Program-made: the position numbers and the translations under genes
The notes under the pieces: model-generated
The model's database searches: none
What the model was told of the DNA's origin: nothing
Seen by the model: only the letters and a program-made list of their open reading frames with translations
DNA from: Welwitschia mirabilis
Lineage: Eukaryota > Gnetophyta > Gnetopsida > Welwitschiales
Assembly: GCA_051453625.1 (NCBI GenBank)
Contig: JBOZIK010000001.1
Span: forward strand, 288,573,792 to 288,611,642
Direction of reading: 5' to 3'
DNA: 37,851 nt
Part shown: piece by piece, positions 9,476 to 19,815 of the stretch
How positions within the stretch are numbered: position 1 is the first letter of the stretch
How the letters are laid out: each line of letters starts with the position of its first letter

Positions 9476-10072
9476 CAAAATCAAAATGATTCACTTAGAA
9501 ATTCCATTAGTGAATTAAGAAAATCTTAAGAGAAGATAAATTCAAACATTGAAAATCTAGTGAATGTTCTTCAATAAACTATTCTTATAAATCAAAGACC
9601 ATAAGAATCACTTGCAATACAAACTTTACCAAATCTTAATAAAGTAAGAAAAGATTACAAGATCATAATAAGAAGTGAAAATGAAATAACATGTCCTACC
9701 CATGAGGCTTCAAGTTCCCAAAATGATAAGAATGATGAAGAAAAAGAGGATATTGAATTTTTAGAAAATCATAGTTTCTCTTCTCCTTTAATTAATAAGC
9801 TTAATGAAAAACTTCTTATCAAGATAAAGGTAAGAAACCTACTACCCCTTGGCTTCATAGATTAAATACCAATCCTATCTTTGATGATCATATTAAATCC
9901 TTAATGTAAAATTTGATTATAAATTTACCATTTTGGAAACTCTTACAAGAAAATACTAAATATTCTAAGTTGTGGAAAGATCTAATTAAGAGGAAATAAA
10001 AATGAACCATACCTAGTAAAGTCTTCCTAGCCCAATCTATAACTAACTTGATTTTCCAAAAAAGTCCAAAAT
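9476..10072 (+). pseudogene. gag C-terminal region, second copy, and linker to protease
   Basis: It starts 'caaaatcaaaatgattcact' right after the gap and repeats 8956-9375 with several percent differences, including an extra block 'gataagaatgatgaagaaaa' near 9725. It encodes the same 'NSIGELRKS' and 'INSNIENLVNVL' coiled segment, an acidic block 'EEKEDIEFLENHSFSSP', then 'NLPFWKLLQENTKYSKLWKDL' in the spacer before protease. It continues beyond the first copy's end, as expected when two overlapping contigs are laid end to end. Confidence 0.65.
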
Positions 10073-10101
10073 NNNNNNNNNNNNNNNNNNNNNNNNNNNN
10101 T

Positions 10102-10500
10102 ATCACATTAGAAGGAAATAAAAGAATAAATAAAGCCTTAATTAATATAGGATCAAGTGTTAACACTATGTGTTTACACATTGGTCAATAACTTGGTTTG
10201 GAAGGTAGATTTGAGCCTACATGTATTATCTTAGAATTGTAGATACATCAATGAAGAAACCTTTAGGAATAATAGCAAATTTCATAATTCAAATTCAAGA
10301 AGCATTCTATCCAATAGATGTGATTGGATTAAAGTTTATCATAATGGAGGTTACCCCTACTTCTAGGTAGAGCATTTTGTATAACGACCCATTATATTAT
10401 TGATACAAGAACTAAAATGATGAAATGTCACTTAGGAAATAAAAAGTTTACCCTTAGAGTTTTTGATGCTGCTAAAAAAGAATTAGGTGATGAATTGAAT
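10102..10500 (+). pseudogene. aspartic protease, Athila-like element, catalytic Asp replaced
   Basis: Retroviral-type aspartic protease that would process the polyprotein. 'KALINIGSSVNTMCLHIGQ' near 10132-10188 matches the active-site block 'ALxDxGxSxNxM', but the catalytic Asp is Asn (aat, 10144-10146). Downstream 'LGIIANFIIQIQEAFYPIDVIGL' and, after a frameshift, 'LLGRAFCITTHYIIDTRTKMMKCHLGNKKFTLRVFD' match the flap and C-terminal half (the second piece lies near 10360-10475). Frame changes, stops and the Asp-to-Asn change make it inactive. It sits between gag and reverse transcriptase as in all Ty3/gypsy elements. Confidence 0.8.
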
Positions 10501-10964
10501 ATTAAAAGATAAATTAAGCTAACATTGTTTTTATAGCATCATTCACTTAAAGAGAGATGGTTAATGCTTCATAAGCCTCCCTTGTTTGATGATTCACATA
10601 AAGTAGAAAATCTAAAATCTTTTAATGATAATCAACTCAATTAGGAGCATTTAGAAATAGACTATTTTGATTAGGAAAGTGAAGAAACTGAAACTGCAAT
10701 CTGTAAATAAGTTCAATATCTAAAAATAACTAAGATTTCATATGTTAAGGGAGGTTGTCCAATCCAACCATCCAGATAATAGTCTAAGATGATAGTCAAC
10801 TTTGATAAAAATTTAATAGAANNNNNNNNNNNNNNNNNNNNNNNNNNNNNNNNNNNNNNNNNNNAAGATATATCTTTTTTGGTGATGATTAGCATAAATT
10901 TTTGATAATGAACATGAAGCATTTTCCTCAATAACAATTGATTTTAATCTCACTTTTGAATTCT
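10501..10964 (+). other. spacer between protease and reverse transcriptase
   Basis: Decayed coding sequence with fragments such as 'LMLHKPPLFDDSHKVENLKSF' and a 43-N gap at 10822-10864. It occupies the place of the protease-RT linker of Athila-type polyproteins. No catalytic motif is visible. Confidence 0.5.
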
Positions 10965-11827
10965 AAGATCAATGCATTTACTTGGTCCAATAAAGATTTA
11001 ATATCCATTCCTACTTCCATTATTTAACATAAAATCTACCTTGAGGATAATGCAAAACCTATTAGAAAACCCTAATGTAGACTAAATCAAGCCCTTAAAT
11101 AAGTCCTAAAAGATGCAATCATTAAATTAATGGATGCTAGAATTATTTATGCCATATCTGATAGTAAGTGGGTTAGCCCTTTTATGGTAGTGCCTAAAAA
11201 AGGTGGGAAGTGAAGAATTTGTATTGATTTTAGAAAACTAATGAAGTAATTAAAAAAGACCATTGTCCTTTATCTTAATTGATCAAATACTAGATAGAAT
11301 CCAAGGACATGCCTTTTATTTCTTTCTTGATGGGTATAGTTACGATAATCAAGTTTTTATCACTAGTGAATATCAAGCTAAAATAAAATTTACTTCATAT
11401 TTTGAAACATTTGCCTTTAGACATATTCTTTTTGGACTTTGTAATGTTCTTAGTACTTTTCAACATGTAATGAAAGGTATCTTTTCTAATATGTTAGAAG
11501 ATTCGATTGAAATTTTTCTGGATGACTTCTCGGTCTATGGTAAAAACTCTAAAAAATCTTATAAAGGTTAGAGAAAGTCCTTGATAGATGCATTAAGAGT
11601 AACCTATATTTGAGTTGGGTAAAGAGTTTTTTAGTTCATAATGGAATTATCTTACATCACCACATTTTTAGTAACGGAATTAGGATGGACCGTAAAAAAG
11701 TAAGTATCATTAAAAACCTAACTCCTCTAGTAAACATAAAATAAGTTCAATCTTTGCTTGGTTATTATGGTTTTTATCATTATTTTATTAAATATTGTAC
11801 TAAGATCTATAAATCCATTTACTTGTT
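10965..11827 (+). pseudogene. reverse transcriptase, Athila-like element; catalytic Asp triad retained
   Basis: Finger and palm motifs run in order: 'IYLEDNAKPIRKP', 'RLNQALK', 'LMDARIIYAISDSKWVSPFMVVPKKGGK', 'RICIDFRKL', 'LIDQILDRI', 'FFLDGYS' with the first catalytic Asp at 11329-11331, 'FAFRHILFGLCNV', and 'FLDDFSVYG' with both catalytic Asp at 11521-11526. The part from 11263 to 11571 is open for 102 codons. Upstream there are in-frame stops and a frameshift near 11245. Between 'PKKGG' and 'RICIDF' the roughly 20 residues usual in Athila RT are missing. Thumb and connection motifs ('LLGYYGFYHYFIKYCTKI') extend to the gap at 11828. It would copy element RNA into DNA but cannot be made as one protein. 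Confidence 0.9.
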
Positions 11828-11927
11828 NNNNNNNNNNNNNNNNNNNNNNNNNNNNNNNNNNNNNNNNNNNNNNNNNNNNNNNNNNNNNNNNNNNNNNNNN
11901 NNNNNNNNNNNNNNNNNNNNNNNNNNN

Positions 11928-12218
11928 AAACTTTGAAAAATCTTATAAAGGTTAGAGAAAGTCCTTAGTAGATGCATTAAGAGTTACCTATATTTGTGTT
12001 GAGTAAAGAGTTTTTTTCTTTTAGTTCATAATGGAATTATCTTACATCACCACATTTTTAGTAAAGGAATTATGATGGACCCTAAAAAAGTAAGTATCAT
12101 TAAAAACCTAACTCCTCTAGTAAACATAAAATAAATTCAATCTTTGCTTGGCCATTATGGTTTTTATCATTATTTTATTAAATATTATGCTAAGATCTAT
12201 AAATCCATTTACTTGTTA
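11928..12218 (+). pseudogene. reverse transcriptase thumb/connection, second copy after a 100-N gap
   Basis: It restarts at 'aaactttgaaaaatcttata', the match of 11544, and repeats the RT thumb up to 'ccatttacttgtt', where the first copy stopped at the gap. It then runs on without interruption into RNase H. Differences from the first copy are a few percent plus small indels (for example an extra 'tcttt' near 12016). This is the cleanest case in the coding region of one segment shown twice by unmerged contigs. Confidence 0.8.
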
Positions 12219-12615
12219 CTTGAAAAAGAAACTAAATTTGAATGGAATAAATCTTGTCAGCTTGCTTTTAAAAGATTTAAAGATAAAATGTCTTTCACAC
12301 CTATTATAATGTGACCTGACTAGAATAATAATTTTGAATTAATGTATGATGCTAGTAATATTGCTGTGGATGGGGTTCTTGGATAAAAGTATGAAAATGA
12401 TTTTAAAGTTATATCTTATTATAGCAAAACTTTGTCTAAAGCTCAATTAAATTATACAACTATTGAGAAAGATATTTTAGCAATAATCTTTTACCTTAAT
12501 ATGCTTAGACACTATCTTTTAGGCTTTCATATAAATGTTTATATAAATCATGCAGATATTAGATACCTTACGATCAAGAAATATTTTATTACTATACTCA
12601 TTCGATGGATCCTCC
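12219..12615 (+). pseudogene. RNase H, Athila-like element, one catalytic Asp replaced
   Basis: It would degrade RNA in RNA-DNA hybrids during reverse transcription. Visible blocks: 'LLEKETKFEWNKSCQLAFKRFKDKMSFTPIIM' in two pieces, 'FELMYDASNIAVDGVLG' with the first catalytic Asp, 'VISYYSKTLSKAQLNYTTIEKDILAI' with the catalytic Glu, and 'VYINHADIRYL', where the expected Asp before His is Asn (aat, 12546-12548). It ends 'LIRWIL' at the 144-N gap. From 12432 the frame is open for about 60 codons. It continues from RT with no separate start, as in the pol polyprotein. Confidence 0.88.
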
Positions 12616-12759
12616 NNNNNNNNNNNNNNNNNNNNNNNNNNNNNNNNNNNNNNNNNNNNNNNNNNNNNNNNNNNNNNNNNNNNNNNNNNNNNNNNNNNNN
12701 NNNNNNNNNNNNNNNNNNNNNNNNNNNNNNNNNNNNNNNNNNNNNNNNNNNNNNNNNNN

Positions 12760-14445
12760 CTACTCGTCCTCCTCCTTAATATGTTGACATAGTTAAATAT
12801 TTTGTTACCATGAAAACACCACAACATTAGATACATAACCAAAGAAAATATATTCTTCATGGAATAGGTAATAATGAATGAATAGAGCCACATATTTACC
12901 ATAGGTGCAAAGACTAAATCATGATAAAATGTATGCCTAAAGAGGAAAAATCAAACATTATTTATCTTTGTCATGGTGGTATTCATGAAATTTANNNNNN
13001 NNNNNNNNNNNNNNNNNNNNNNNNNNNNNNNNNNNNNNNNNNNNNNNNNNNNNNNNNNNNNNNNNNNNNNNNNNNNNNNNNNNNNNNNNNNNNNCATAGT
13101 TAAATATTTTGTTACCATGAAAACACCACAACATTGGATACATAACCAAAGAAAATATTTTTTTCATAGAATATGTGATAATGAATGAATAGAGCCACAT
13201 CTTTACCATAGGTGCAAAGACCAAATCATGATAAAATGTATGCCTAAAGAGGAAAAATTAAACATTCTTTATCTTTGTTATGGTAGTATTCATGAAAGTT
13301 ATTTTAGTGGATAGAAACTAGTGATGAAATTTTTTCATTCTGGTTTTTATTGACCTAGATTTTTTTAGAGCTCTTTTGATTTTATAAGAAAGTGTGATGC
13401 TTGTTAATATTATGATAGCCTTATTCATTCTCGTGAANNNNNNNNNNNNNNNNNNNNNNNNNNNNNNNNNNNNNNNNNNNNNNNNNNNNNNNNNNNNNNN
13501 NNNNNNNNNNNNNNNNNNNNNNNNNNNNNNNNNNNNNCATGAAATATCCTTTAAATCTATTATTGAATGTGAACCTTTTAATTATTAAATAATTAATTTT
13601 ATAAGCCCTATTAAACCACCTTTTAATAATAAAAACTATATTTTAGTAACTATTGATTATGTTAGTAAATGAACTGAAGTTATTTCTACCTTTATGAATG
13701 ATGACCAAAATATTTGTAATTTTATTATAACTCATATTTTTTAGCATTTTGATTTTCCTAAGATTATCATTAGTGATAAAGAAACTCATTTTANNNNNNN
13801 NNNNNNNNNNNNNNNNNNNNNNTCCATTAGAATTAAATATAGAGTAGCTTGTGCTTATCATCCATAAATTAATGGTCAGGTTGAAAATGCAAATAGAGAA
13901 ATAAAGAAGATGCTATAAAAACTTGTCTTTGGTAATAAGAAATCTTGGGCTTTTAAGATTAATAATGTTCTTTAAGCTTATCATACTACTTCGCATACTT
14001 CTCTTATTTTTTTACCTTAGGAACTTATGTACGGAAAAGTTTGTATTTTACTAGTTGATGCATGTTATAACTCTTATCATTCTTTTCATTAACTTAATCT
14101 TATATACCTTCATGAAAATATTTAATATAAATTAGTCCAACTTGATCACCTAGATGAAAAATGTACATGTGCTATACATTGTCAAATTATTCACAGAGCC
14201 TNNNNNNNNNNNNNNNNNNNNNNNNNNNNNNNNNNNNNNNNNNNNNNNNNNNNNNNNNNNNNNNNNNNNNNNNNNNNNNNNNNNNNNNTTACATAACAAG
14301 TTGACCTCTAAATGGTTAGGTCCTTATTTTATAGAGAAAGTACATTCTAATGGCTCTATTAAGATCTCTAACTTAGACACTAAGAAGATTCAAAAAATTT
14401 AATGGACAAAGGTTAAAAATATATGAAAAACCTTTCAATGCAACC
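12760..14445 (+). pseudogene. integrase, Athila-like element; first catalytic Asp replaced, three gaps inside
   Basis: It would insert the DNA copy. The N-terminal zinc region shows 'CHGGIHE' near 12970 and again near 13270 (the segment 12788-12994 recurs at 13095-13302 across a 100-N gap), then 'FHSGFY-stop-P' and 'KCDAC'. The catalytic core has the first Asp changed to Asn ('INF', aat at 13595-13597). The second Asp is retained in 'IISDKETHF' (13775-13777), and the Glu is retained in 'NGQVENANREIKK' (13883-13885). Spacing is about 60 then 35 residues, as in retroviral integrases. The C-terminal part reads 'LTSKWLGPYFIEKVHSNGSIKI' (14300-14365), then an 'NGQRLK'-like end near 14401-14420. 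Stops at Trp and Gln codons are frequent. Confidence 0.9.
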
Positions 14446-16423
14446 TTAAAAATGATAGAACAAATTGTTTTGGAGGTTTTCTCAATGGAGAGGACTTCCT
14501 CCCTATAATTATTTGAATTTTCTCTTAACTTATTCCTTTGGTGAATGTTATGATGTCACTTAATCATCTTTTACTTAACTTATGTATTTTATTTATGAAG
14601 TTTTCATGACTAGCAATTGTACTTAGAAATTTTTATAGTAATAAGATTGGATTCACCTAATCTTAAGACATTCACATACCTATGAACTTTACTGTAAAGG
14701 AAGATGCCTTAGTTCTTATGCTTATTTTCAATGGTATGAGGTATTTGGTTGTTTAGGTATGTTATTTTTTGTCTTTCATCTTACTTCCTTACCTTCATCT
14801 TTTTAAGTATATGATCATGTGGAAATTATTTGTATCAAAAAAAAATAAAGAAAGAAAGAATAAGAATAATCACTATGATCTATTGTATCTATGATAAAAT
14901 ACATGATCACCATAATGTCATACCACATTGGGTTAAATTTTTTTAAAAGGAATATTTGGTAGTGTTGATAGCTGTAGGAACTCCATTGGAAAGTTAATTA
15001 GCCATGCTTCTTAGGTCTTTACTTCTTTGACTATGGCTGCACTCTCCTCATCATGAAAATTAGTAATAAAACTTTGAGTCTATGGAGTCAATGGTGTTTT
15101 TGATATCATTAGAGGCATTTCTTATTTCCTATACTCTTAGTATTTTTACATGATTATTTCACTTTTGAGGATTTAGATGTGTTTTAGGGTGTGAGCAAGT
15201 GCATTCATTTTTGAGTAGTTTTGATATTATCATTTATTATTTTAAGCACTTGATCTTTGATATCATCATAATCACTGCCTTTTTTTGAGTAGAACTTTAT
15301 AGAGTTGATATGTTTTTTAATGCATCTATACTCATGTATTTTATAATCTCTTTTAAGAGGATATACTAGGTTAGAATTTCGAGTAAATAAACTATCTTCT
15401 TCATGGTTCTTATGTTTATTTTCATTCTACTTTTCTTTAGTTCTTTAATTTATTATTTCAAAATTGTTTTAGTACTTTTTTAACATGATTTATAGGACCT
15501 TATTATTTAGTATTTTTCTTGTTATTATTTTCATTTTTAGTCATGTTGATTTATCAATAAAATTTAAATCTCTTTTAGCATTTTAATTAGATGATTCTTT
15601 CTTACTCTTAGATGATTTCTTCATGATTTTTATGAGATATATTTGAGTCTTTTTGAATTTATACATTTTTTAGATTATTTTTTTAATTTGAACACATTTG
15701 TTTAGTTTTTTTTGAATAGATTTCAACCTATGTAACATATTCTCATTGTTCTATCTTTTGATTCTTTTGTCTTTTCCTCATTTTATATCCTAATTTGTCA
15801 CAACTCTTCACCATTCCCTATTTTTTAAGTTTTCTGATAAAATATAATACCTTCTTGTTGATATGTGAGTCTAACTTGAGTAGTTGACATTTTCATTTTC
15901 CTCAAACTTTTTAAAGTCCTATCATCTACCTAGTTATCTCTGATAGTTGTCCTAGGACTATCATCTAGATGACGCAACTGGATGATAGTACAATAAAATT
16001 GTGGTTCGAATTTTTTGTCTTATTTTTCATTCATTATCTATTATATTCATCTCTTATTTTAAGAGAATATAGTCACTTTAGTTCATACCAATATCTTAAA
16101 AATTTCTCTAGTCAGATTCATACCTAAAATTGCAAGTTTTCATCAAATTTTCTAAAATGATGTATTTTTTTCTCTCCCTTATTATTTTCAATTTTTTCTT
16201 CTATTTTTTAGCCTTTTAGCATATAGTTTCCATATATATTACTTACTTTTTTGTTCTATTTAATTTAGGACTTACGGATTTTATATTCACTATATATTTT
16301 GTGAGATATCTTGAATTATGCACTTTACGAGGTAGAACTAGGTTTTTAACTTTAAACCTCATTTTCTCAAAACTCTAAATTAAAACATAGTGGTCCTTTA
16401 GAAAAACTTGATTAGTATGATAC
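14446..16423 (+). other. long non-coding 3' internal region of the Athila-like element
   Basis: T-rich sequence between integrase and the extra ORF with no supported coding frame. It holds an A-rich run at 14839-14860, many T-runs, and an inverted-repeat cluster near 15936-15989. Athila-type elements carry a long region here that may contain an env-like ORF. Its continuity with integrase is uninterrupted, so it probably belongs to the same element. It ends at a 195-N gap. Confidence 0.45.
15936..15989. repeat. inverted-repeat cluster
   Basis: 'actatcatc' (15957-15965) pairs with 'gatgatagt' (15981-15989) around a 15-base loop. Just upstream is a 10-base perfect palindrome, 'gtcctaggac'. The phrase 'atcatctagatgac' inside it recurs near 7211 and 18594. 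Function unknown; no T-run follows that would suggest a terminator. Confidence 0.5.
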
Positions 16424-16707
16424 NNNNNNNNNNNNNNNNNNNNNNNNNNNNNNNNNNNNNNNNNNNNNNNNNNNNNNNNNNNNNNNNNNNNNNNNNNNNN
16501 NNNNNNNNNNNNNNNNNNNNNNNNNNNNNNNNNNNNNNNNNNNNNNNNNNNNNNNNNNNNNNNNNNNNNNNNNNNNNNNNNNNNNNNNNNNNNNNNNNNN
16601 NNNNNNNNNNNNNNNNNNTTATAGGATCATTTTAAGTATCCGCACGATACATTTTAGCTATATTTACTTGGTCTCATGTGCACATTTTGTGTTTATGATT
16701 GATTAGG

Positions 16708-17395
16708 CCACACACACATAGAGCTAAATAGGTTGAGGTAGAAGCTAATGAAATAGAGTATGACATGGATCCATTAACACTCCCAGAGGTTAAGCAGGTA
16801 GAGCCAGTCCACCCTCCACCTCATCATGTTAGGTCTCTCTCTATTAAGATAACTACCATTTATGTAGAGAGACATTATGAAGATTTTATGAGATATTTAG
16901 AGCTAGATATAAATTAAAGGCTTATAATTCCATAGCTCTAGTGGATTATAGACACACATGGGGCATATTACTTATCAGACACTAGATAGTTTTATGATAC
17001 TATCCCTATAGAATGATTCCTTGATGCTCATGGCCAACTTATTAACATGATTGTAGCTATTATCTGTGGCCACGAGATTGTGATCCTCCTAAGCTACATT
17101 GCTATAGTTATTGACTTAGGTGGTATTGAAAGTATGTATAATCATTCAGCTAGTGGGATATAGGAGCATTGTGCTTAAGATGCAACATTAGATTTTTCAA
17201 CTGATTGAACCACTAATAAATTAGAAGCTTTAGTTACATAGTTGTTACCTACCTATCGGATTCTTCACAAAGAACTAATTCATAACATTAGTCTATCTTT
17301 CCATTATAATCATCCTATGACTATACATCTTTAGATGTTAGTGGTGTTTAAGTAAGGGAGATAATGGACCTATTAACTTTCATTTGGAGGAAACT
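16708..17395 (+). pseudogene. decayed extra ORF in the env position of the Athila-like element
   Basis: One frame stays readable for about 229 codons with 14 stops, far more coherent than its surroundings. Pieces include an acidic start 'VEVEANEIEYDMDPLTLPEV', 'RHYEDFMRYLELDIN', 'FLDAHGQLINMIVAII', and 'LLPTYRILHKELIHNISLSF'. The last resembles the 'LxPtyRILHrii.h.i.p' block of the additional protein encoded downstream of integrase in some Athila-type elements, or of a related plant-transposon domain. I recognise no catalytic motif. It lies about 2.3 kb after integrase and is cut by the 878-N gap at 17396. Stops mostly stand where Gln, Trp or Arg codons would give a stop by one C-to-T or G-to-A change. 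Assignment is tentative. Confidence 0.45.
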
Positions 17396-18273
17396 NNNNN
17401 NNNNNNNNNNNNNNNNNNNNNNNNNNNNNNNNNNNNNNNNNNNNNNNNNNNNNNNNNNNNNNNNNNNNNNNNNNNNNNNNNNNNNNNNNNNNNNNNNNNN
17501 NNNNNNNNNNNNNNNNNNNNNNNNNNNNNNNNNNNNNNNNNNNNNNNNNNNNNNNNNNNNNNNNNNNNNNNNNNNNNNNNNNNNNNNNNNNNNNNNNNNN
17601 NNNNNNNNNNNNNNNNNNNNNNNNNNNNNNNNNNNNNNNNNNNNNNNNNNNNNNNNNNNNNNNNNNNNNNNNNNNNNNNNNNNNNNNNNNNNNNNNNNNN
17701 NNNNNNNNNNNNNNNNNNNNNNNNNNNNNNNNNNNNNNNNNNNNNNNNNNNNNNNNNNNNNNNNNNNNNNNNNNNNNNNNNNNNNNNNNNNNNNNNNNNN
17801 NNNNNNNNNNNNNNNNNNNNNNNNNNNNNNNNNNNNNNNNNNNNNNNNNNNNNNNNNNNNNNNNNNNNNNNNNNNNNNNNNNNNNNNNNNNNNNNNNNNN
17901 NNNNNNNNNNNNNNNNNNNNNNNNNNNNNNNNNNNNNNNNNNNNNNNNNNNNNNNNNNNNNNNNNNNNNNNNNNNNNNNNNNNNNNNNNNNNNNNNNNNN
18001 NNNNNNNNNNNNNNNNNNNNNNNNNNNNNNNNNNNNNNNNNNNNNNNNNNNNNNNNNNNNNNNNNNNNNNNNNNNNNNNNNNNNNNNNNNNNNNNNNNNN
18101 NNNNNNNNNNNNNNNNNNNNNNNNNNNNNNNNNNNNNNNNNNNNNNNNNNNNNNNNNNNNNNNNNNNNNNNNNNNNNNNNNNNNNNNNNNNNNNNNNNNN
18201 NNNNNNNNNNNNNNNNNNNNNNNNNNNNNNNNNNNNNNNNNNNNNNNNNNNNNNNNNNNNNNNNNNNNNNNNN
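17396..18273. other. 878-base assembly gap
   Basis: Unknown sequence. It removes the end of the extra ORF at 16708 and whatever follows, possibly the 3' LTR region. Any reading frame drawn across it has no meaning. Confidence 0.95.
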
Positions 18274-18828
18274 ATTTTATTATAACTTAATAAGAGAAGT
18301 GATTTATTTATGTTGTATTATGTATCTTTCCCTCTATGGATTGTATAAAGCTCATGATTTATATAAAAATATCATTTTTTAGTATCATCATGGTGTAAAT
18401 ATTTATTGCTAAATATTATAAATTTCTTTTACGTGATGAGCATATTTTATGTTATACATGATTATTTTTTATCTACTATACATTTGAGTGGAGGGCTATT
18501 AATATCAATGTATTTTAATATCTATCTTTTTAAAAAATTTCTNNNNNNNNNNNNNNNNNNNNNNNNNNNNNNNNNNNNNNNNNTCCCTTCCATCATCTAG
18601 ATGAGTACTAGGATAATAGTATGGCCACTTATAGTGCATAAGTAAAATGGTTAGTTATTTATTTTTTACATTTTTTTTCTATATTCTAAGATGCTTGAAA
18701 TTATTTCTAAGTTTATTTCATAGTTTCTTAATTGATTTATTATTAGTCAATTTGGCTCACAATCATAGTTGTTTACTAGTTTTGTTAAGGACTAATAAGG
18801 TTAAGTAGGAGGCTATGTTATGCTACCA
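18274..18828. other. AT-rich stretch without a recognised gene
   Basis: Contains a 41-N gap (18543-18583) and, right after it, 'catcatctagatgagtactagg', a recurrence of the motif seen near 7209 and 15961. Short open frames here are leucine-, isoleucine- and tyrosine-rich because of the AT content and match nothing I know. Confidence 0.4.
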
Positions 18829-18915
18829 AATTGTATGTATTTGAAAAGATTTTTTGAGTATTTTTATAGAACATTAAATAGGTTTATGCTACATTTTGAT
18901 GATAATGGAGAGCTA
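18829..18915 (+). repeat. about 90-base dispersed repeat, distant copy
   Basis: 'accaaattgtatgtatttga', then '...attaaataggtttatgcta...ttgatgataatgg', is related to 6281-6383 and 6764-6863, with similarity ending soon after. It places the same short sequence near both ends of the Athila-like element's internal region, about 12 kb apart. Confidence 0.5.
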
Positions 18916-19155
18916 AGGCAAATGTCACAAAAACATGCAATATTCATTACATTTGATAGAATTTGAAGTAAGTTATAATACTTTTTATTTGAAGTAGTAA
19001 TCCTACAATTAAATAGGCTAATCCAACACAAAAATACTTTACAAAAGTCTATCATCCACTTAATTATATAGATGATGGTATGGATGACATAAATACTCAT
19101 GCTGAGAAGGATGCTTATTGGTATAATTTAGTAGATGATGTGGAACTTGTATGAT

Positions 19156-19544
19156 ATGGCATTATTTCCTATGACATCTAGATAACCAATAGGATAATAC
19201 CTAAAAATAATACTTTACCAAACTTTCACCATGTAGCTAGCATCTTCTTATGTGGTTGTTAGGGTTGTTACTGCATTTGTTATGTTTACTAATTTTAGAG
19301 TCTATCTTGTAATAAATACCTCCTCCATCCTCGACTCCATTTTCATCTTATTTGGTACTAAAAATTATTGTGATAAGAGATCAAAGGGTAGGAGGTTCAT
19401 CCTTTGTTGTTACATAGAAACTTCTTCCTTAGTGTCGAACTATGTATCCTTCATTGAGGTACTGCTTCTTTGTAACATAGATGTTGATTTGACTTAATCA
19501 AAACTCTATTTTTCTTTTCATATCTTTTGTTTTATGCATCTTTC
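19156..19544 (+). repeat. unclassified segment, first copy (ends at a 271-N gap)
   Basis: The sequence from 'atggcattatttcctatgac' to 'atgcatctttc' recurs at 19816 onward. It contains a short open frame at 19252-19497 with no recognisable domain. Its moderate C and G content around 'cttagtgtcgaactatgtatc' differs from the flanks. I cannot tell whether it is an LTR fragment, a promoter or 5' exon relic, or something else. The second copy lacks about 20 bases near 19980 relative to this one. Confidence 0.5.
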
Positions 19545-19815
19545 NNNNNNNNNNNNNNNNNNNNNNNNNNNNNNNNNNNNNNNNNNNNNNNNNNNNNNNN
19601 NNNNNNNNNNNNNNNNNNNNNNNNNNNNNNNNNNNNNNNNNNNNNNNNNNNNNNNNNNNNNNNNNNNNNNNNNNNNNNNNNNNNNNNNNNNNNNNNNNNN
19701 NNNNNNNNNNNNNNNNNNNNNNNNNNNNNNNNNNNNNNNNNNNNNNNNNNNNNNNNNNNNNNNNNNNNNNNNNNNNNNNNNNNNNNNNNNNNNNNNNNNN
19801 NNNNNNNNNNNNNNN

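Noticed and set aside
12519-13224. Minus-strand frames 'MVNMWLYSFIITYSMKNIF' and its near copy
   Set aside because: They are antisense to RNase H and integrase; the two similar frames arise from the gap-flanking duplicate of integrase sequence.
5850-14445. Alternative genetic code with TAA/TAG read as Gln
   Set aside because: Many in-frame stops do fall at Gln positions, but TGA also replaces Trp and Arg, frameshifts are common, and catalytic residues are lost. The pattern fits decay by deamination.
17364-18382. Apparent open frames of 308 and 332 codons
   Set aside because: They consist almost entirely of the 878-N gap read as unknown residues; only a few codons at each edge are real sequence. 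The same applies to frames across 16424-16618, 19545-19815, 12616-12759 and 36971-37090.
19252-19497. Open frame of 81 codons as a host gene
   Set aside because: No recognisable domain, the frame is not maintained in the duplicate at 19.9 kb, and the start is arbitrary.
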